Assembly (NCBI GenBank): GCA_031422315.1
Contig: JANOQN010000023.1
Coordinates: 1 to 27,399, forward strand
Length of the DNA stretch: 27,399 nt
Direction: 5' to 3'
Source of the DNA: JANNYA01 sp031422315
GTDB taxonomy: Bacteria; Pseudomonadota; Gammaproteobacteria; Xanthomonadales; SZUA-5
Under the pieces are notes generated by a model, which had not been told where the DNA came from, ran no database searches, and saw nothing but the letters and a program-made list of their open reading frames with translations. Of the stretch, positions 1-9,098 are shown one piece after another. Both the position numbers and the translations under genes were made by a program. How positions within the stretch are numbered: the first letter of the stretch is position 1; each line of letters starts with the position of its first letter.

Positions 1-1
1 C

Positions 2-337
2 CGCAAACCCGATGTATCTGCCCCTGGCACCTCGATTCGCTCCAGCATCCCACCGTCTAGCTACGCTAGCTTTACCGGAACGAGTATGGCTTCCCCGCAT
101 GTTGCGGGTGCTGCTGCGTTGTTAATGAGCGCTTTTCCCAACTTAAAGCGCGATCCAGATGCTATCGAAGCATTGTTTGAACGCACGGCAAAAACAATCA
201 CTCTGACGCTGACCTGCGGTGGCATTGGCACGGATACTTGGCCTAATAACATTGCAGGCTTTGGCCGAATTGACGTTCATGCCGCCTATCAAGCGCAGCT
301 GGCGGCCCTTGAGGGGTTTCAAAACGGCTTCGAATAG
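2..337 (+). CDS. S8 (subtilisin-like) serine protease, C-terminal part, GFE tail
   Basis: Only the last 111 residues are in the window; the reading frame is open from base 2 and the start lies upstream. It carries the conserved end of the subtilisin catalytic domain: a KPDVSAPG segment, then GTSMASPHVAG, whose Ser is the catalytic nucleophile. A short helix-rich stretch follows and the protein ends in FQNGFE right before TAG. No extra C-terminal domain follows the catalytic core. Family knowledge says these are exported, broad-specificity peptidases; export cannot be checked here because the N-terminus is missing. The tail matches the tails of three other proteins in the window. The intron-like element at 338 starts on the very next base after the stop codon. 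Confidence 0.93.
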   Translation, partial: RKPDVSAPGTSIRSSIPPSSYASFTGTSMASPHVAGAAALLMSAFPNLKRDPDAIEALFERTAKTITLTLTCGGIGTDTWPNNIAGFGRIDVHAAYQAQLAALEGFQNGFE

Positions 338-415
338 GTGCGCCGGCACAAACCGGCAAAGCGTAAGGGGTGAAAGTCCCAACAAAAGGAGAAGCGGACC
401 ATGTTTGTCCCCGAG
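338..415 (+). mobile_element. Group II intron 5'-end-like remnant, copy 1
   Basis: This sequence starts with GTGCGCC immediately after the TAG of the S8 protease. It contains a hairpin (GCCGG, loop CACAAA, CCGGC) and then GGGGTGAAAGTCCC. A GTGCG 5' end and a GGTGxAAGTCC segment (the epsilon-prime region of domain I) are hallmarks of bacterial group II introns. The match to copy 2 at 14494 runs to CCCCGAG and then stops; about 15 bases present in copy 2 after GTCCC are absent here. No maturase gene, domain V or 3' end is seen, so the element cannot self-splice as it stands. The intron may continue a few bases past 415 (GTCATGCG). It could instead be a conserved structured 3'-UTR element. Confidence 0.6.
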
Positions 416-509
416 TCATGCGAGTTCATTAAATCGAGTGGAAGTTGATTCATGATAGACACATCGCCCATTCCAAAATCAGCTGTCGGGCCACCTAAAA
501 CGGCAAGAT

Positions 510-1631
510 TTATTCAAAATTACTGGCAAAAATTAAATCGACCAGACCGCCATTTAGCGTAAGCACCTGCGAGTTATTGGTCAAATTGTTGTCCATGGTG
601 GCCGAGCTGGACACGCCGTTTACAGCGCGCGTGCCGATGAAGCGATCGGTAATCAACGAGCATCGGATGAAGCTGTCGACCGCGAGGTTAACCACCGGCA
701 GCGCTACATTACAAACCACGCTGGCGTTCACCCCTGTCGGAATGTTGGTAAACCCGCATGTTGCATTCTGTGCAACGTTCGGGCCGCGATTTCGACAATC
801 TATCGTCACGCCCGCTCTATTCGGCGGCGGTGGCGGCGGAGCGCCGAACAGCCCGGCTTCCATGTCGGCAATGTTTCCGCCGGAACCGGGGCTCACCAGC
901 AAGGATAAGAACGGATAGGCCCAGGGATCGACGCCATCGCCTTGGATAGACTGTACAGCTGCATAAAAACGATCCGGGGTGCTGAAGCCGTCCATGGTGC
1001 GGTTACTAATAACCGGAATTTGAAATTCATAGCTTGCCTGACTGCCCATCGGCCAGGGGATCTGCCCAGGGCGCAGCGGATCGCGACGATCAAGCAGATA
1101 GGCGGTGCCATTGTTATTCGGCAGTTGGACAATTTGATACGGCGTGCCTGTCACCGGCTGCGGGCAGCCAAATACGCGCAGATTGGCGTTAAACGAGTTG
1201 TCAGTGACGACGTTATTGGTAAATTCAACCCGAGATCCTTGACCATTCATTGCCCCATAAAAGCAGCGCACCGGAATAGTTGAATTGACCACTACCGAGG
1301 TGCCCGCTGGTGGAATGAAATGCACTGCCATTAATCGCCCCACAGAGGGGGAAGCGATTCCGGCCATGGTGACACTCACATAATAGGGCTGATTGACACT
1401 GGGCTGCGGCGGGCTTGGAATGAACGCTTGCGAGACAAAATAGCCGGTGCCGTTCGGCGTAAAGCCGGTGGTAAAGTCCACAGCGGAAGTGTAAACCAGC
1501 GGCCCAGAGCGTATTTGCACCTGTGCCTGAGCCAGAGTGGGAGTGAGAGCGGGCAGGAACATTAAGACAAACCCGCCAAGACGTAGCTGGACAAATAGAT
1601 TCATAAAGGCGATATCGCGAGTGCGAGGCAT
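510..1631 (-). CDS. Secreted protein of unknown function with FASNFE tail
   Basis: This is a 373-residue protein. The start at 1631 is backed by AAGGA six or seven bases upstream. Residues 1 to about 36 form a signal peptide: a basic start, a hydrophobic LGGFVLMFLPALTPTLA core and an AQA cleavage region. The mature part is rich in Asn, Thr, Pro and Val and looks like all-beta extracellular sandwich domains. A run of six prolines near residue 265 separates two parts. The C-terminal part has four or five cysteines and a DUF11-like close (DNNLTNNSQVLTL), and ends LIFASNFE, a variant of the FxxGFE tail. I do not recognise a specific family. It converges with the S8 protease and lies downstream of, but 226 bases from, the C25 operon on the same strand. 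Confidence 0.8.
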   Translation of the reverse strand: MPRTRDIAFMNLFVQLRLGGFVLMFLPALTPTLAQAQVQIRSGPLVYTSAVDFTTGFTPNGTGYFVSQAFIPSPPQPSVNQPYYVSVTMAGIASPSVGRLMAVHFIPPAGTSVVVNSTIPVRCFYGAMNGQGSRVEFTNNVVTDNSFNANLRVFGCPQPVTGTPYQIVQLPNNNGTAYLLDRRDPLRPGQIPWPMGSQASYEFQIPVISNRTMDGFSTPDRFYAAVQSIQGDGVDPWAYPFLSLLVSPGSGGNIADMEAGLFGAPPPPPPNRAGVTIDCRNRGPNVAQNATCGFTNIPTGVNASVVCNVALPVVNLAVDSFIRCSLITDRFIGTRAVNGVSSSATMDNNLTNNSQVLTLNGGLVDLIFASNFE

Positions 1632-1844
1632 GGTTATTCCTTGTGTTTAGCGGGCGTCGAGCAACAATGCTGCTCTGTTGATAACCCATCAATACGCAGT
1701 AACGATGCCGAACCCTTTACACGAGTCGGCGATACCCTAAGTTTTGTTTAGTCTTGGCAAAAACCTTCAGCTCAGTCGCACCGTCTGGAGCAGGCGAGAA
1801 GTGTCTAGGAGACTGCTTCAAGCCAGCGAAATTAGCGATTTGAT

Positions 1845-1862
1845 TTCTAATTGCAATTAGAA
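1845..1862. promoter_or_regulatory. Perfect 18-bp palindrome overlapping the stop codon of the C25 peptidase gene
   Basis: TTCTAATTGCAATTAGAA reads the same on both strands, and the TAA stop of the minus-strand peptidase gene (1857-1859) lies inside it. It is AT-rich in otherwise GC-rich DNA. It could be a binding site for a dimeric regulator or part of an mRNA 3' end; there is no U-tract and no room for a proper loop, so an intrinsic terminator is unlikely. Function is unknown. Confidence 0.3.
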
Positions 1863-4800
1863 CCCCACCGGATCACCCAGCAAATTCACACCTAGCAGCA
1901 CATCTAGATACTCAGGATGGCTCAAAGCCAGCGCCTGTTTGGCCTCCAGCAGGGCTAGTCCGAGCGCCATGCCGGCATTGAGTTTGGGCAGCAGCAGTTT
2001 GGCGAGCGCTTCGCTGTGGCTTAGTTCGGTTAGCGCGCTGGGGCCGAGTACGCGCGCGGCGCCAAAATTCTGATTCAGCCAGGCGTGGCCTAAGCTGTTG
2101 TGGCTAGGCTCAATGAAGTAGTTGGTCCAACAGGCCAGCTGCAAAACGCTCAGTGCGCTGGTATTGCTTAGGCTGCCGTTGCTTAACGTGGATACGTCCA
2201 AGACGTTATCAAAGCTCCAGCGCGTGGGCCCAGCGTGGCCTAGGTATTGCACGAAGCGAAGGCCCTGATTAATTTCGTCGACGATCATTTGACGCATTTG
2301 TGGCGCGCTCAGGTTTTCGCGCTCGGCGCGGCGCACGCTGTAGTTGCTGAGCAGCGCCTGCAGGCCATCGTTGATCTCAGCAAAACGCAGCCCAGGCTCA
2401 GGAGAATCTCCAATTAGCAGCGCGCGATTGCCAATTGCGGGCCGCAACGTTTTCGCCAAAACGTGCGCCAGCTCGGTTTGTGATCGCACTGGAAAGCGGC
2501 CAATTGCTAAATCCGGTGCGCCGTTGTGATCGAAGTCCACCAGCGCGGCATCGCTCGGTGCAAAGCGCACCAGCTGGCTGGTTTGCACGTAGTCGGTCGG
2601 CAGCAAGCTGATCGAGCCGCTGTTTTGAAAGCCGCGCGCATCCAGCGTATCGCCGCCGACCAGCAGCACGTATTGAGTGCCCATTTGCGCTTTCGCAAGC
2701 CGCAGATAATCTCGCAGCGCAGCCGGGGAAACTACACCGCCGCTGCGGGCATAGATTTGCTCGATGCTGACTAATTTGGTGCTCAAACCCTGCGCATGGC
2801 GCGCGGTCAGCAGCGGTCTGAGTGCATCGATAAAGCTCGCATGCGCGATCACTAGATATTGCGTTGGGCCAATCAAATCAGCGGCGCCTGGCACCGCGCG
2901 CAAGTCAGGAACATGGGCCGTATTTGCCGCAAATAGCCGCGCTGCACCTGCGCTCGAAACGCGCAGCTCGTTTTGCAAAAGCACCGCGCCCTGCAGCTGC
3001 ACAGTGCCCGTAGCCGATTGCTGGATCAGCCATGCATCGCTTGCTAAGCCAGTTATGGCTAGCACTGCGGATTCAGCGGTGTTGCCAGAACTGGCGTTCT
3101 CAAAACTATCAGCAAACAGCACTTCACTTGACCCGCTCAGCGCTGGCAGCGTAAATACAGCAGTTCCCGCTTGTGCCCGCAGCGTTTCATTGGCTTCGAT
3201 TTCAACGGATTCTAAAAACACCACATCGCTGGGTAAGCCGGTATCAGCAGGCAAGCGCAGGCGCAACGTGTTGACACCGCTAGTCAGTACGCCAGCAGGC
3301 ACGCTTAGGGTTTGCTCAAACACTCGCAGGCCGTCAAACCGCACCGCACCGATCTGGGTGCCGTTTAAGCTGATCTGTACATGATGATCCAGCGCCGCAC
3401 CATCGTGATCAACGCCGCCGTGCAGGCGCAGTTTTAGCAGCGCCGCGCCGCTCAGCACGTTAGTTAGGTTCAGCACTATATCCTGGCTGACGGGTGCGGT
3501 GCTGGCGGCTATCCGAGCCCAGGTCCACGGGCTGCTTCCGACGCTCGTTGGGCTAAACAGCAGCCGCTGCTGGTGTACGCGCGTTTGCGACAGCACGCGG
3601 ATCGGCGGGCTAGCACCTGGGGCCGCAGTTTTCATACTGATGCGCTGCGCTAAGCTCGCATTTTGACTAAGCGTGTAGACCTGGGTGCCGCTGTGTTGCG
3701 TGTCTACCGGCTCGCCGATAAAGATAAGCGCATCATCGTTATTCCAAAGCGCATCGCTTGACGTGATAGCCATCGACACCGCTTGAATTTGCGCGGCATC
3801 GGCGGTGCGCTGCCCGATGCTTAAGGCCAGTTCGCTAATCGGCACGCCTTCGAGCAGGGTAAAGCCGGCTGCGCGCAGCTGCGCCGCACTGACACGCTGG
3901 ATGCCGGTTTGCGTAACGTCAACGTACACGCCAACGTGGGCATCTGCGCTGCGCACATTTGCCGGGCGCGCGATTAATTCAGCGCGCACCGCGTTCCAGT
4001 CAGATCGAATTTGTGCCCCGCTAAGCTCGCCCTCTGCAGGATCGCTACCGTGCGTGCTGCCCACTGCAAAGGGGCCAAAGCTTTGTACGCTGCCATCGCT
4101 ATCAAAGGCCCGCAGATAAAAAGTATCGGTGCCTAACAAGCGCCCGCGAAGCTGATAGGAATGGCTTCGGCTGGCATCGCCTGCCGAAGCCAGCAACTCC
4201 GAAACCCCGCTAAGCGCCGCGCCGCTGTTGGCGCGCGATGTCCTTAAACCTGTGCCGAGCGCCGCGAGATCAAAGCCGGTAGTGCCTAGATTGCTGGCAG
4301 TGGCGAACTGCACCTCTATTGCATCGCCAACGCGGCTGGAACGCAGCCACGCCAGCGTAACCGGCACAGTGGCGTTGATCACTTCATGTGTTTCGCTAGC
4401 GCTTGCTGGTGCAAAGCTGGCATCGCCTGAGTAACACAGCACAACGTGCTTAACACCCACCGCACTGAAGGCGATTTGGCAGCTAGAAGCAGGCAGGCTA
4501 GCGCTGCATTGGTGCTGCGCCAGCACTGCGGGCGCACTACAGCTGGCGGCTTCTTTGACGGTAACACTGCCGGTGGGGCTAATTGCGCGGGTCGGATCGG
4601 CATCCCGGCGGCGGCTAGGCGCTAGCGCCCAAGTAAACGTCACGGTGCGCTCAAGGCGTGACGGATCCGGCGAATCGCCGATCACGCTAAAGCCTGCAAG
4701 CACTGCGGCAGTTACCGTGTGCGTGGCTGGCGCCGAGACTGACTGCGCGAAAAAGCTGCCGCCCAGATAGCGCGCGCGCAGTTCCCGCGTGCCGATACGC

Positions 4801-7800
4801 GCGCTTGCCAGCTCGCATGATCCGGTTGCGATAGCGCCGCCGCCGCTGAGGCGCGCGCGGCAGGCGTCGCCAGCATCGTCCACCACGTCGACAAAGCCGG
4901 TGACGCTTGCAATGCCGCCGCTGCGGGTCACGCGGACATTGACCGTGTAGTTTTGGTTGGCGGCGGTGGGATCTGGCGTGTCGCTGAGAATTTCGGTCGT
5001 AGTAGCGGATGCCGACACAAAGCCCGGCACCAGCGCGACAAAAACTTCCTCGAAGCCGTTTTCATCGCCCAGCACAAGATTACTGGCGCTGGAGGCGAAG
5101 GCTGCGATTCCTGCATCACTGAGCGCTCGCGCAGTCATGTTGGCGGCAAGGTTCGCTTGCGCGGCGGTAAAATTCAGATTGACGCGCGCGGGCTGCGATG
5201 TGGCGTCGCTCACATCGAGAATAAAAAGGTCGGTCACGCCGTTGCTGTCGCCATCGACCAAATTACTCGCAGCAGATTCAAATAGCACACTGCCGCCGTT
5301 CGGGCTGATCGCCGCCTGTGAACTGGCGGCATTGCCTGCATTGCCAGCCGCTTCGCTGACGCGCCGAAAACTACCAGGAATAGCGCCGCGTACGAACACG
5401 TCGCGCACGCCGTTGTTATCCCCAGGCAGCAGATCGCTGGCGTCGGAATCAAAAGCCACGACTAGGCCATCGGCGCTCAGGCTCGGTCGAAATGCGCGGC
5501 CGCCTGCGCTCGGATTGATGCTGCTCTGGCTAAGCATTTCAAAATTGTTTGAACCTTCAACGATGCGGTACACGTGATCGACTGATCCCTGCAGCAGCGA
5601 GCTTGTCAGGTTGCGCGCTTGCGATTCAAACACCACAACTAAGCCGTCGCGGTTGACTCTGGGCCGGTTACTGGCGGCGTCGGCCTGCCGGCCATCGCTA
5701 AACGCCGACACTCTGCGCAGCGCGCCGCTCACACGCGTGAAAGAAAAAATATCGGCAACGCCATTGCTATCGCCGGCCACCAAATTGCTGGCGCGGGAAT
5801 CAAATACCAGCACCGCGCCATTGCCGCTAATATCTGGCCGCTCGCTGCTCAAGTTGCCCGCTGCGGCGCCAGCGGCGGACACCAGCACGGTGGTGCCTAG
5901 CTGGCGGTCACGCAAAAACACGTCGCGCGCGTTGTTGCTATCGCCACCGGCTAAATTGTTCGCGGCCGAATCAAACACCACGAAGCGTCCATCGTCGCTA
6001 ATCGCGGCATTGGCGCTGCCGCCGTTAGCTTGCACGCCCGCGCTGCTTACACTGATTAATTCGAGCTGCTCTAACGCCCGGTCGCGCAGGTAAATATCAA
6101 TCTGAGCATTGTCATCGCTCAGCAGATTTGAAGCGCTGGAGGCAAACACCACAAACCTGCCGTCCGGCGTGGTGCTGGCTGCTGTGCTCGGGCCGTTGGC
6201 ACTGGCAGGCCCCAAGCGCACGCTGAGTGCGGTGGTGCGCCCGATACCCTCACGCCAATACGCCTCGATTGCAGCACCGGTTTTATCTGAATCTAGATTG
6301 CGCGCATCCGAGCCAAACAGCACATCGCCGCTATCACTCACCGCCGGAAACCGGCTTTCGCCATTGGCGCTCTCGCCTGCACTGGTCACGCTGGCGAGGC
6401 GGGTGCTGGCGTCTTGCCGGTCGTGTATAAACACATCGCGCGCGCCATTGTTATCGCCGCTCACCAGCGTAGGTGCCTGCGATTCGAAGGCCACATAACG
6501 GCCGTTGCGACTGATTGCGCAGCCGACGCTTAACTGATCTCCCTGTTCACCTGTGCTGGAAACACTTACCCGCGAATACGCGAAGGTGCTGCGGTCAAAA
6601 ACGAACACGTCGGATACACCGTTGCTGTCACCAGGGACCAGCTCGTCGGAGAAGGAGGTAAAGCACAGCGCTGAGCCATCGCCGCTGAGTGCTGGCTCTT
6701 GAGATACCGTCAGCGGCCCACCCGCGCCGCGTGTAACCAGCGTGAGCGCGCCAGTGCTTAGGTTGCGCAAATACACCTCGCGCTGGTTAGCGAAAGCGGC
6801 CACGTTTGGCGCAAAGTTGGTCGCGTCTGAGCGAAATGCGAGCCACTGGCCGTCGGCAGAAATGCTGGCGCTATCGCTATTGCCGTCGCCCTGGACGCCG
6901 GTGGTACCGACGCTGGCGCGGGTGTAGACATTGGTGCGGGTGTCGAACAGATACACGTCTTGGCTGTTATTGGTGTCTTCAGGCAGCACCGGCATCGTCG
7001 AGGTAAACGCGATCAGTGAACCGTCCGCACTGATCGAAGGCGAAATGCCGAGCGCGCCAGCCGGCGTAATCGGGCGCAGGCTAGCGCCCTGCTGATCAAA
7101 CAGATAGATTGCAGGAAGCGTCAGGCCCGCCGCGCCAGGCAGATTCGTAGCCAGACTGGCAAAAGCAACGAAGCGACCGTCGGCTGAGATCGTCGGCTGC
7201 ACGCTGATACTGTTGCCCGCTTGGCCAATGGTGGATTGACTGATGCGCCGACTAAAGCCGGTGCGCAAATCGTGCAGATAAACCTGTGGCCCAGCGGTCA
7301 CCGCAAAGCGGCCATCCGCCGACACCGAGCCGTTGTCGGAGGCGCCAAAAAAATTGCGCGCGGGCTGCGCCAGTGCCGGGATTGAGGTCCTGCTGGTCAA
7401 ATCTGGAAAACGCTGCGGCCCCACCGGCAGCGCAATAGCGGCGGTGCGCAGCGCAGGGTAGTTGGCATCGCCGGAATAGCTTGCCACCAGCTGCCTGATG
7501 CCAGGCGCGCCGGTCGGTAGATAGGTGCAGCGCAGCGTATTGCTGACCGCTGCGATCTCACAGCTGTTCAAACCATCGCTCACTGTAATCGTGCCGGTGG
7601 CGCGCGGTGCGCCCGGGCGTCCGTCGACATCCAGCGTCACCCCAATGGCAACCGGCTGCAAGATGCGGGTACTAGCGACTGGCAACGGATCAATACGAAA
7701 TTCGCGCACGGTATGTGCTGCGGTAGCGCTTGAGGCCAACAGCTGCGGCAGGCCCTGATATTCGGCAACTATCTGGAATGTGCCGCTGCGATTGCTATGC

Positions 7801-9098
7801 AGCAGGCAAGTGCCAACTTCATTCGCACTGCCTTGTAGGTTAATCGTGCAGCTAGCCGTCAGCAGTGCGCCTATCGGGCCATCGCGCACCAGCACCAAGC
7901 CCGGCGCTGGCGTGCTGAGCGGCGGCGCACGCCGCACCGCCACGCGCACGGTTATCGGCTCAAACGGGCGCGTGATCGCGGGCAGAACCGAAGTAATCGT
8001 GGTGTTACTCGCGTTGGTGTCGTCGTCGATAATGCTGCCCACGCCGATCGGCTCATTGATCCCCGTGCCGCTGCTGGGGCTGGCTAAAATCAAATTCAGC
8101 GTTTCATCCGGCTCTTGTGTGCTGTCGCCCAAAATCTGCACGTCCACGCTGCGCGTGTTCACGCCGGGCGCAAAGCTCAACAGCGTGCTGGCCAGCGGCG
8201 TATAGTCCACGCCCGCCGTGGCGCTGCCGCCAGCAGCGCTTGCAACATTGACCGTTTGCGCGCCCACGCCGCCCGTGCGGGTGATGGAAAAGCGCATGGG
8301 CGCAGCGCCGCTATTGCCTTCAACAGCGCTGGCGCTATTGATCGTAAAGATCGTCGAGACAACGGCGTTGACATCAGCGGCTTGATTATTAAAAGGCGCC
8401 AAATCGGTTGCTTCACTGCTAATCTCGGCGAAGTTGGACAAACTGCCCGACGCCGCTGCGGCAATGGCGCAGCTTGCCAAATACGTCACGCCGGCGCCCG
8501 GGGTTAAAAAGACTAAGTCGTCAATATCGCCAGTTCCTGCGGCGGTGCAGCGGCTGCCAGCGTCGCCTTGGCAGGTCCAACTGACGCTGCTACATTGCAC
8601 CGGGAAGGCATCGGTTACGGTTGCAAAAACGCTTTGATTTGCATCCAAGCCGGCAATTCGCGCGGTTACCGTGTAGATCACCGTAGTGCCAGGCATGACC
8701 ACGTTCACGCCGTCGGATATGGCAATCGCAAGATCGCTCTGGCTAGAGCACAGCCTGGTGTTCCAATCTGCGCTGACACTTTGGCCCAGCAGCGTCCAGG
8801 TTAAAGTGGGATTAGCCTCAGTAGGAAAGAAAAAGATCGCAAAGCCTTCTTGAAAACCAGGATAAAACACTGTGTGCAATGGCCCGACTGGATTAGCCGA
8901 AGCGGGGGATAAATTATTGCTTGGCCCAACCAGAATTGTCGTCGGGTTAGGCTCGCTCGATTCGTAACCAAAAACAGCCGTTAAACCCCCAAAGCTAGGC
9001 TCAACGCAAACCCTAGGCGTGATGGACTGCGCGCTGGCAAAGCTTGCCCAAACCACGCTCAACAAAAGCTGCGCCAATAGGCATTTAAGCAGGTTCAT
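1857..9098 (-). CDS. Giant secreted multidomain protein with C-terminal C25 (gingipain-like) cysteine peptidase
   Basis: A 2413-residue protein with a clear signal peptide (1 to ~24, ending ASFASAQ). Domains in order: a two-Cys FGYES/YPG domain (~28-118), a DUF11-like domain (~120-245), Calx-beta (~250-360), two Ig-like domains (~363-555), fourteen TolB/PD40-like repeats (~590-1361, consensus SADGRFVAFxSxASNL then GDxNGxxDVF), two more Ig-like domains (~1365-1570), a linker region, and a C25 peptidase (~2077-2413). Catalytic residues are visible as His2288 in YLGHAG and Cys2323 in QLACWTNYF; the 35-residue spacing is close to that in gingipains. An FADSFE motif, like the tails of neighbouring proteins, lies internally at ~1995-2000. 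There is no C-terminal sorting domain. The gene overlaps its upstream partner by ATGA, so translation is probably coupled. Likely a cell-surface or secreted protease/adhesin; substrate unknown. Confidence 0.9.
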   Translation of the reverse strand: MNLLKCLLAQLLLSVVWASFASAQSITPRVCVEPSFGGLTAVFGYESSEPNPTTILVGPSNNLSPASANPVGPLHTVFYPGFQEGFAIFFFPTEANPTLTWTLLGQSVSADWNTRLCSSQSDLAIAISDGVNVVMPGTTVIYTVTARIAGLDANQSVFATVTDAFPVQCSSVSWTCQGDAGSRCTAAGTGDIDDLVFLTPGAGVTYLASCAIAAAASGSLSNFAEISSEATDLAPFNNQAADVNAVVSTIFTINSASAVEGNSGAAPMRFSITRTGGVGAQTVNVASAAGGSATAGVDYTPLASTLLSFAPGVNTRSVDVQILGDSTQEPDETLNLILASPSSGTGINEPIGVGSIIDDDTNASNTTITSVLPAITRPFEPITVRVAVRRAPPLSTPAPGLVLVRDGPIGALLTASCTINLQGSANEVGTCLLHSNRSGTFQIVAEYQGLPQLLASSATAAHTVREFRIDPLPVASTRILQPVAIGVTLDVDGRPGAPRATGTITVSDGLNSCEIAAVSNTLRCTYLPTGAPGIRQLVASYSGDANYPALRTAAIALPVGPQRFPDLTSRTSIPALAQPARNFFGASDNGSVSADGRFAVTAGPQVYLHDLRTGFSRRISQSTIGQAGNSISVQPTISADGRFVAFASLATNLPGAAGLTLPAIYLFDQQGASLRPITPAGALGISPSISADGSLIAFTSTMPVLPEDTNNSQDVYLFDTRTNVYTRASVGTTGVQGDGNSDSASISADGQWLAFRSDATNFAPNVAAFANQREVYLRNLSTGALTLVTRGAGGPLTVSQEPALSGDGSALCFTSFSDELVPGDSNGVSDVFVFDRSTFAYSRVSVSSTGEQGDQLSVGCAISRNGRYVAFESQAPTLVSGDNNGARDVFIHDRQDASTRLASVTSAGESANGESRFPAVSDSGDVLFGSDARNLDSDKTGAAIEAYWREGIGRTTALSVRLGPASANGPSTAASTTPDGRFVVFASSASNLLSDDNAQIDIYLRDRALEQLELISVSSAGVQANGGSANAAISDDGRFVVFDSAANNLAGGDSNNARDVFLRDRQLGTTVLVSAAGAAAGNLSSERPDISGNGAVLVFDSRASNLVAGDSNGVADIFSFTRVSGALRRVSAFSDGRQADAASNRPRVNRDGLVVVFESQARNLTSSLLQGSVDHVYRIVEGSNNFEMLSQSSINPSAGGRAFRPSLSADGLVVAFDSDASDLLPGDNNGVRDVFVRGAIPGSFRRVSEAAGNAGNAASSQAAISPNGGSVLFESAASNLVDGDSNGVTDLFILDVSDATSQPARVNLNFTAAQANLAANMTARALSDAGIAAFASSASNLVLGDENGFEEVFVALVPGFVSASATTTEILSDTPDPTAANQNYTVNVRVTRSGGIASVTGFVDVVDDAGDACRARLSGGGAIATGSCELASARIGTRELRARYLGGSFFAQSVSAPATHTVTAAVLAGFSVIGDSPDPSRLERTVTFTWALAPSRRRDADPTRAISPTGSVTVKEAASCSAPAVLAQHQCSASLPASSCQIAFSAVGVKHVVLCYSGDASFAPASASETHEVINATVPVTLAWLRSSRVGDAIEVQFATASNLGTTGFDLAALGTGLRTSRANSGAALSGVSELLASAGDASRSHSYQLRGRLLGTDTFYLRAFDSDGSVQSFGPFAVGSTHGSDPAEGELSGAQIRSDWNAVRAELIARPANVRSADAHVGVYVDVTQTGIQRVSAAQLRAAGFTLLEGVPISELALSIGQRTADAAQIQAVSMAITSSDALWNNDDALIFIGEPVDTQHSGTQVYTLSQNASLAQRISMKTAAPGASPPIRVLSQTRVHQQRLLFSPTSVGSSPWTWARIAASTAPVSQDIVLNLTNVLSGAALLKLRLHGGVDHDGAALDHHVQISLNGTQIGAVRFDGLRVFEQTLSVPAGVLTSGVNTLRLRLPADTGLPSDVVFLESVEIEANETLRAQAGTAVFTLPALSGSSEVLFADSFENASSGNTAESAVLAITGLASDAWLIQQSATGTVQLQGAVLLQNELRVSSAGAARLFAANTAHVPDLRAVPGAADLIGPTQYLVIAHASFIDALRPLLTARHAQGLSTKLVSIEQIYARSGGVVSPAALRDYLRLAKAQMGTQYVLLVGGDTLDARGFQNSGSISLLPTDYVQTSQLVRFAPSDAALVDFDHNGAPDLAIGRFPVRSQTELAHVLAKTLRPAIGNRALLIGDSPEPGLRFAEINDGLQALLSNYSVRRAERENLSAPQMRQMIVDEINQGLRFVQYLGHAGPTRWSFDNVLDVSTLSNGSLSNTSALSVLQLACWTNYFIEPSHNSLGHAWLNQNFGAARVLGPSALTELSHSEALAKLLLPKLNAGMALGLALLEAKQALALSHPEYLDVLLGVNLLGDPVGF

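Noticed and set aside
577..1283. Plus-strand open frames inside the secreted-protein gene
   Set aside because: They are opposite-strand shadows of the 373-residue gene; no ribosome binding sites, signal peptides or family motifs.
4957..6498. Long plus-strand frames opposite the propeller repeats of the C25 protein
   Set aside because: Their length comes from the repeat-rich, GC-rich antisense of a real gene; the sequences are low complexity and match no fold.
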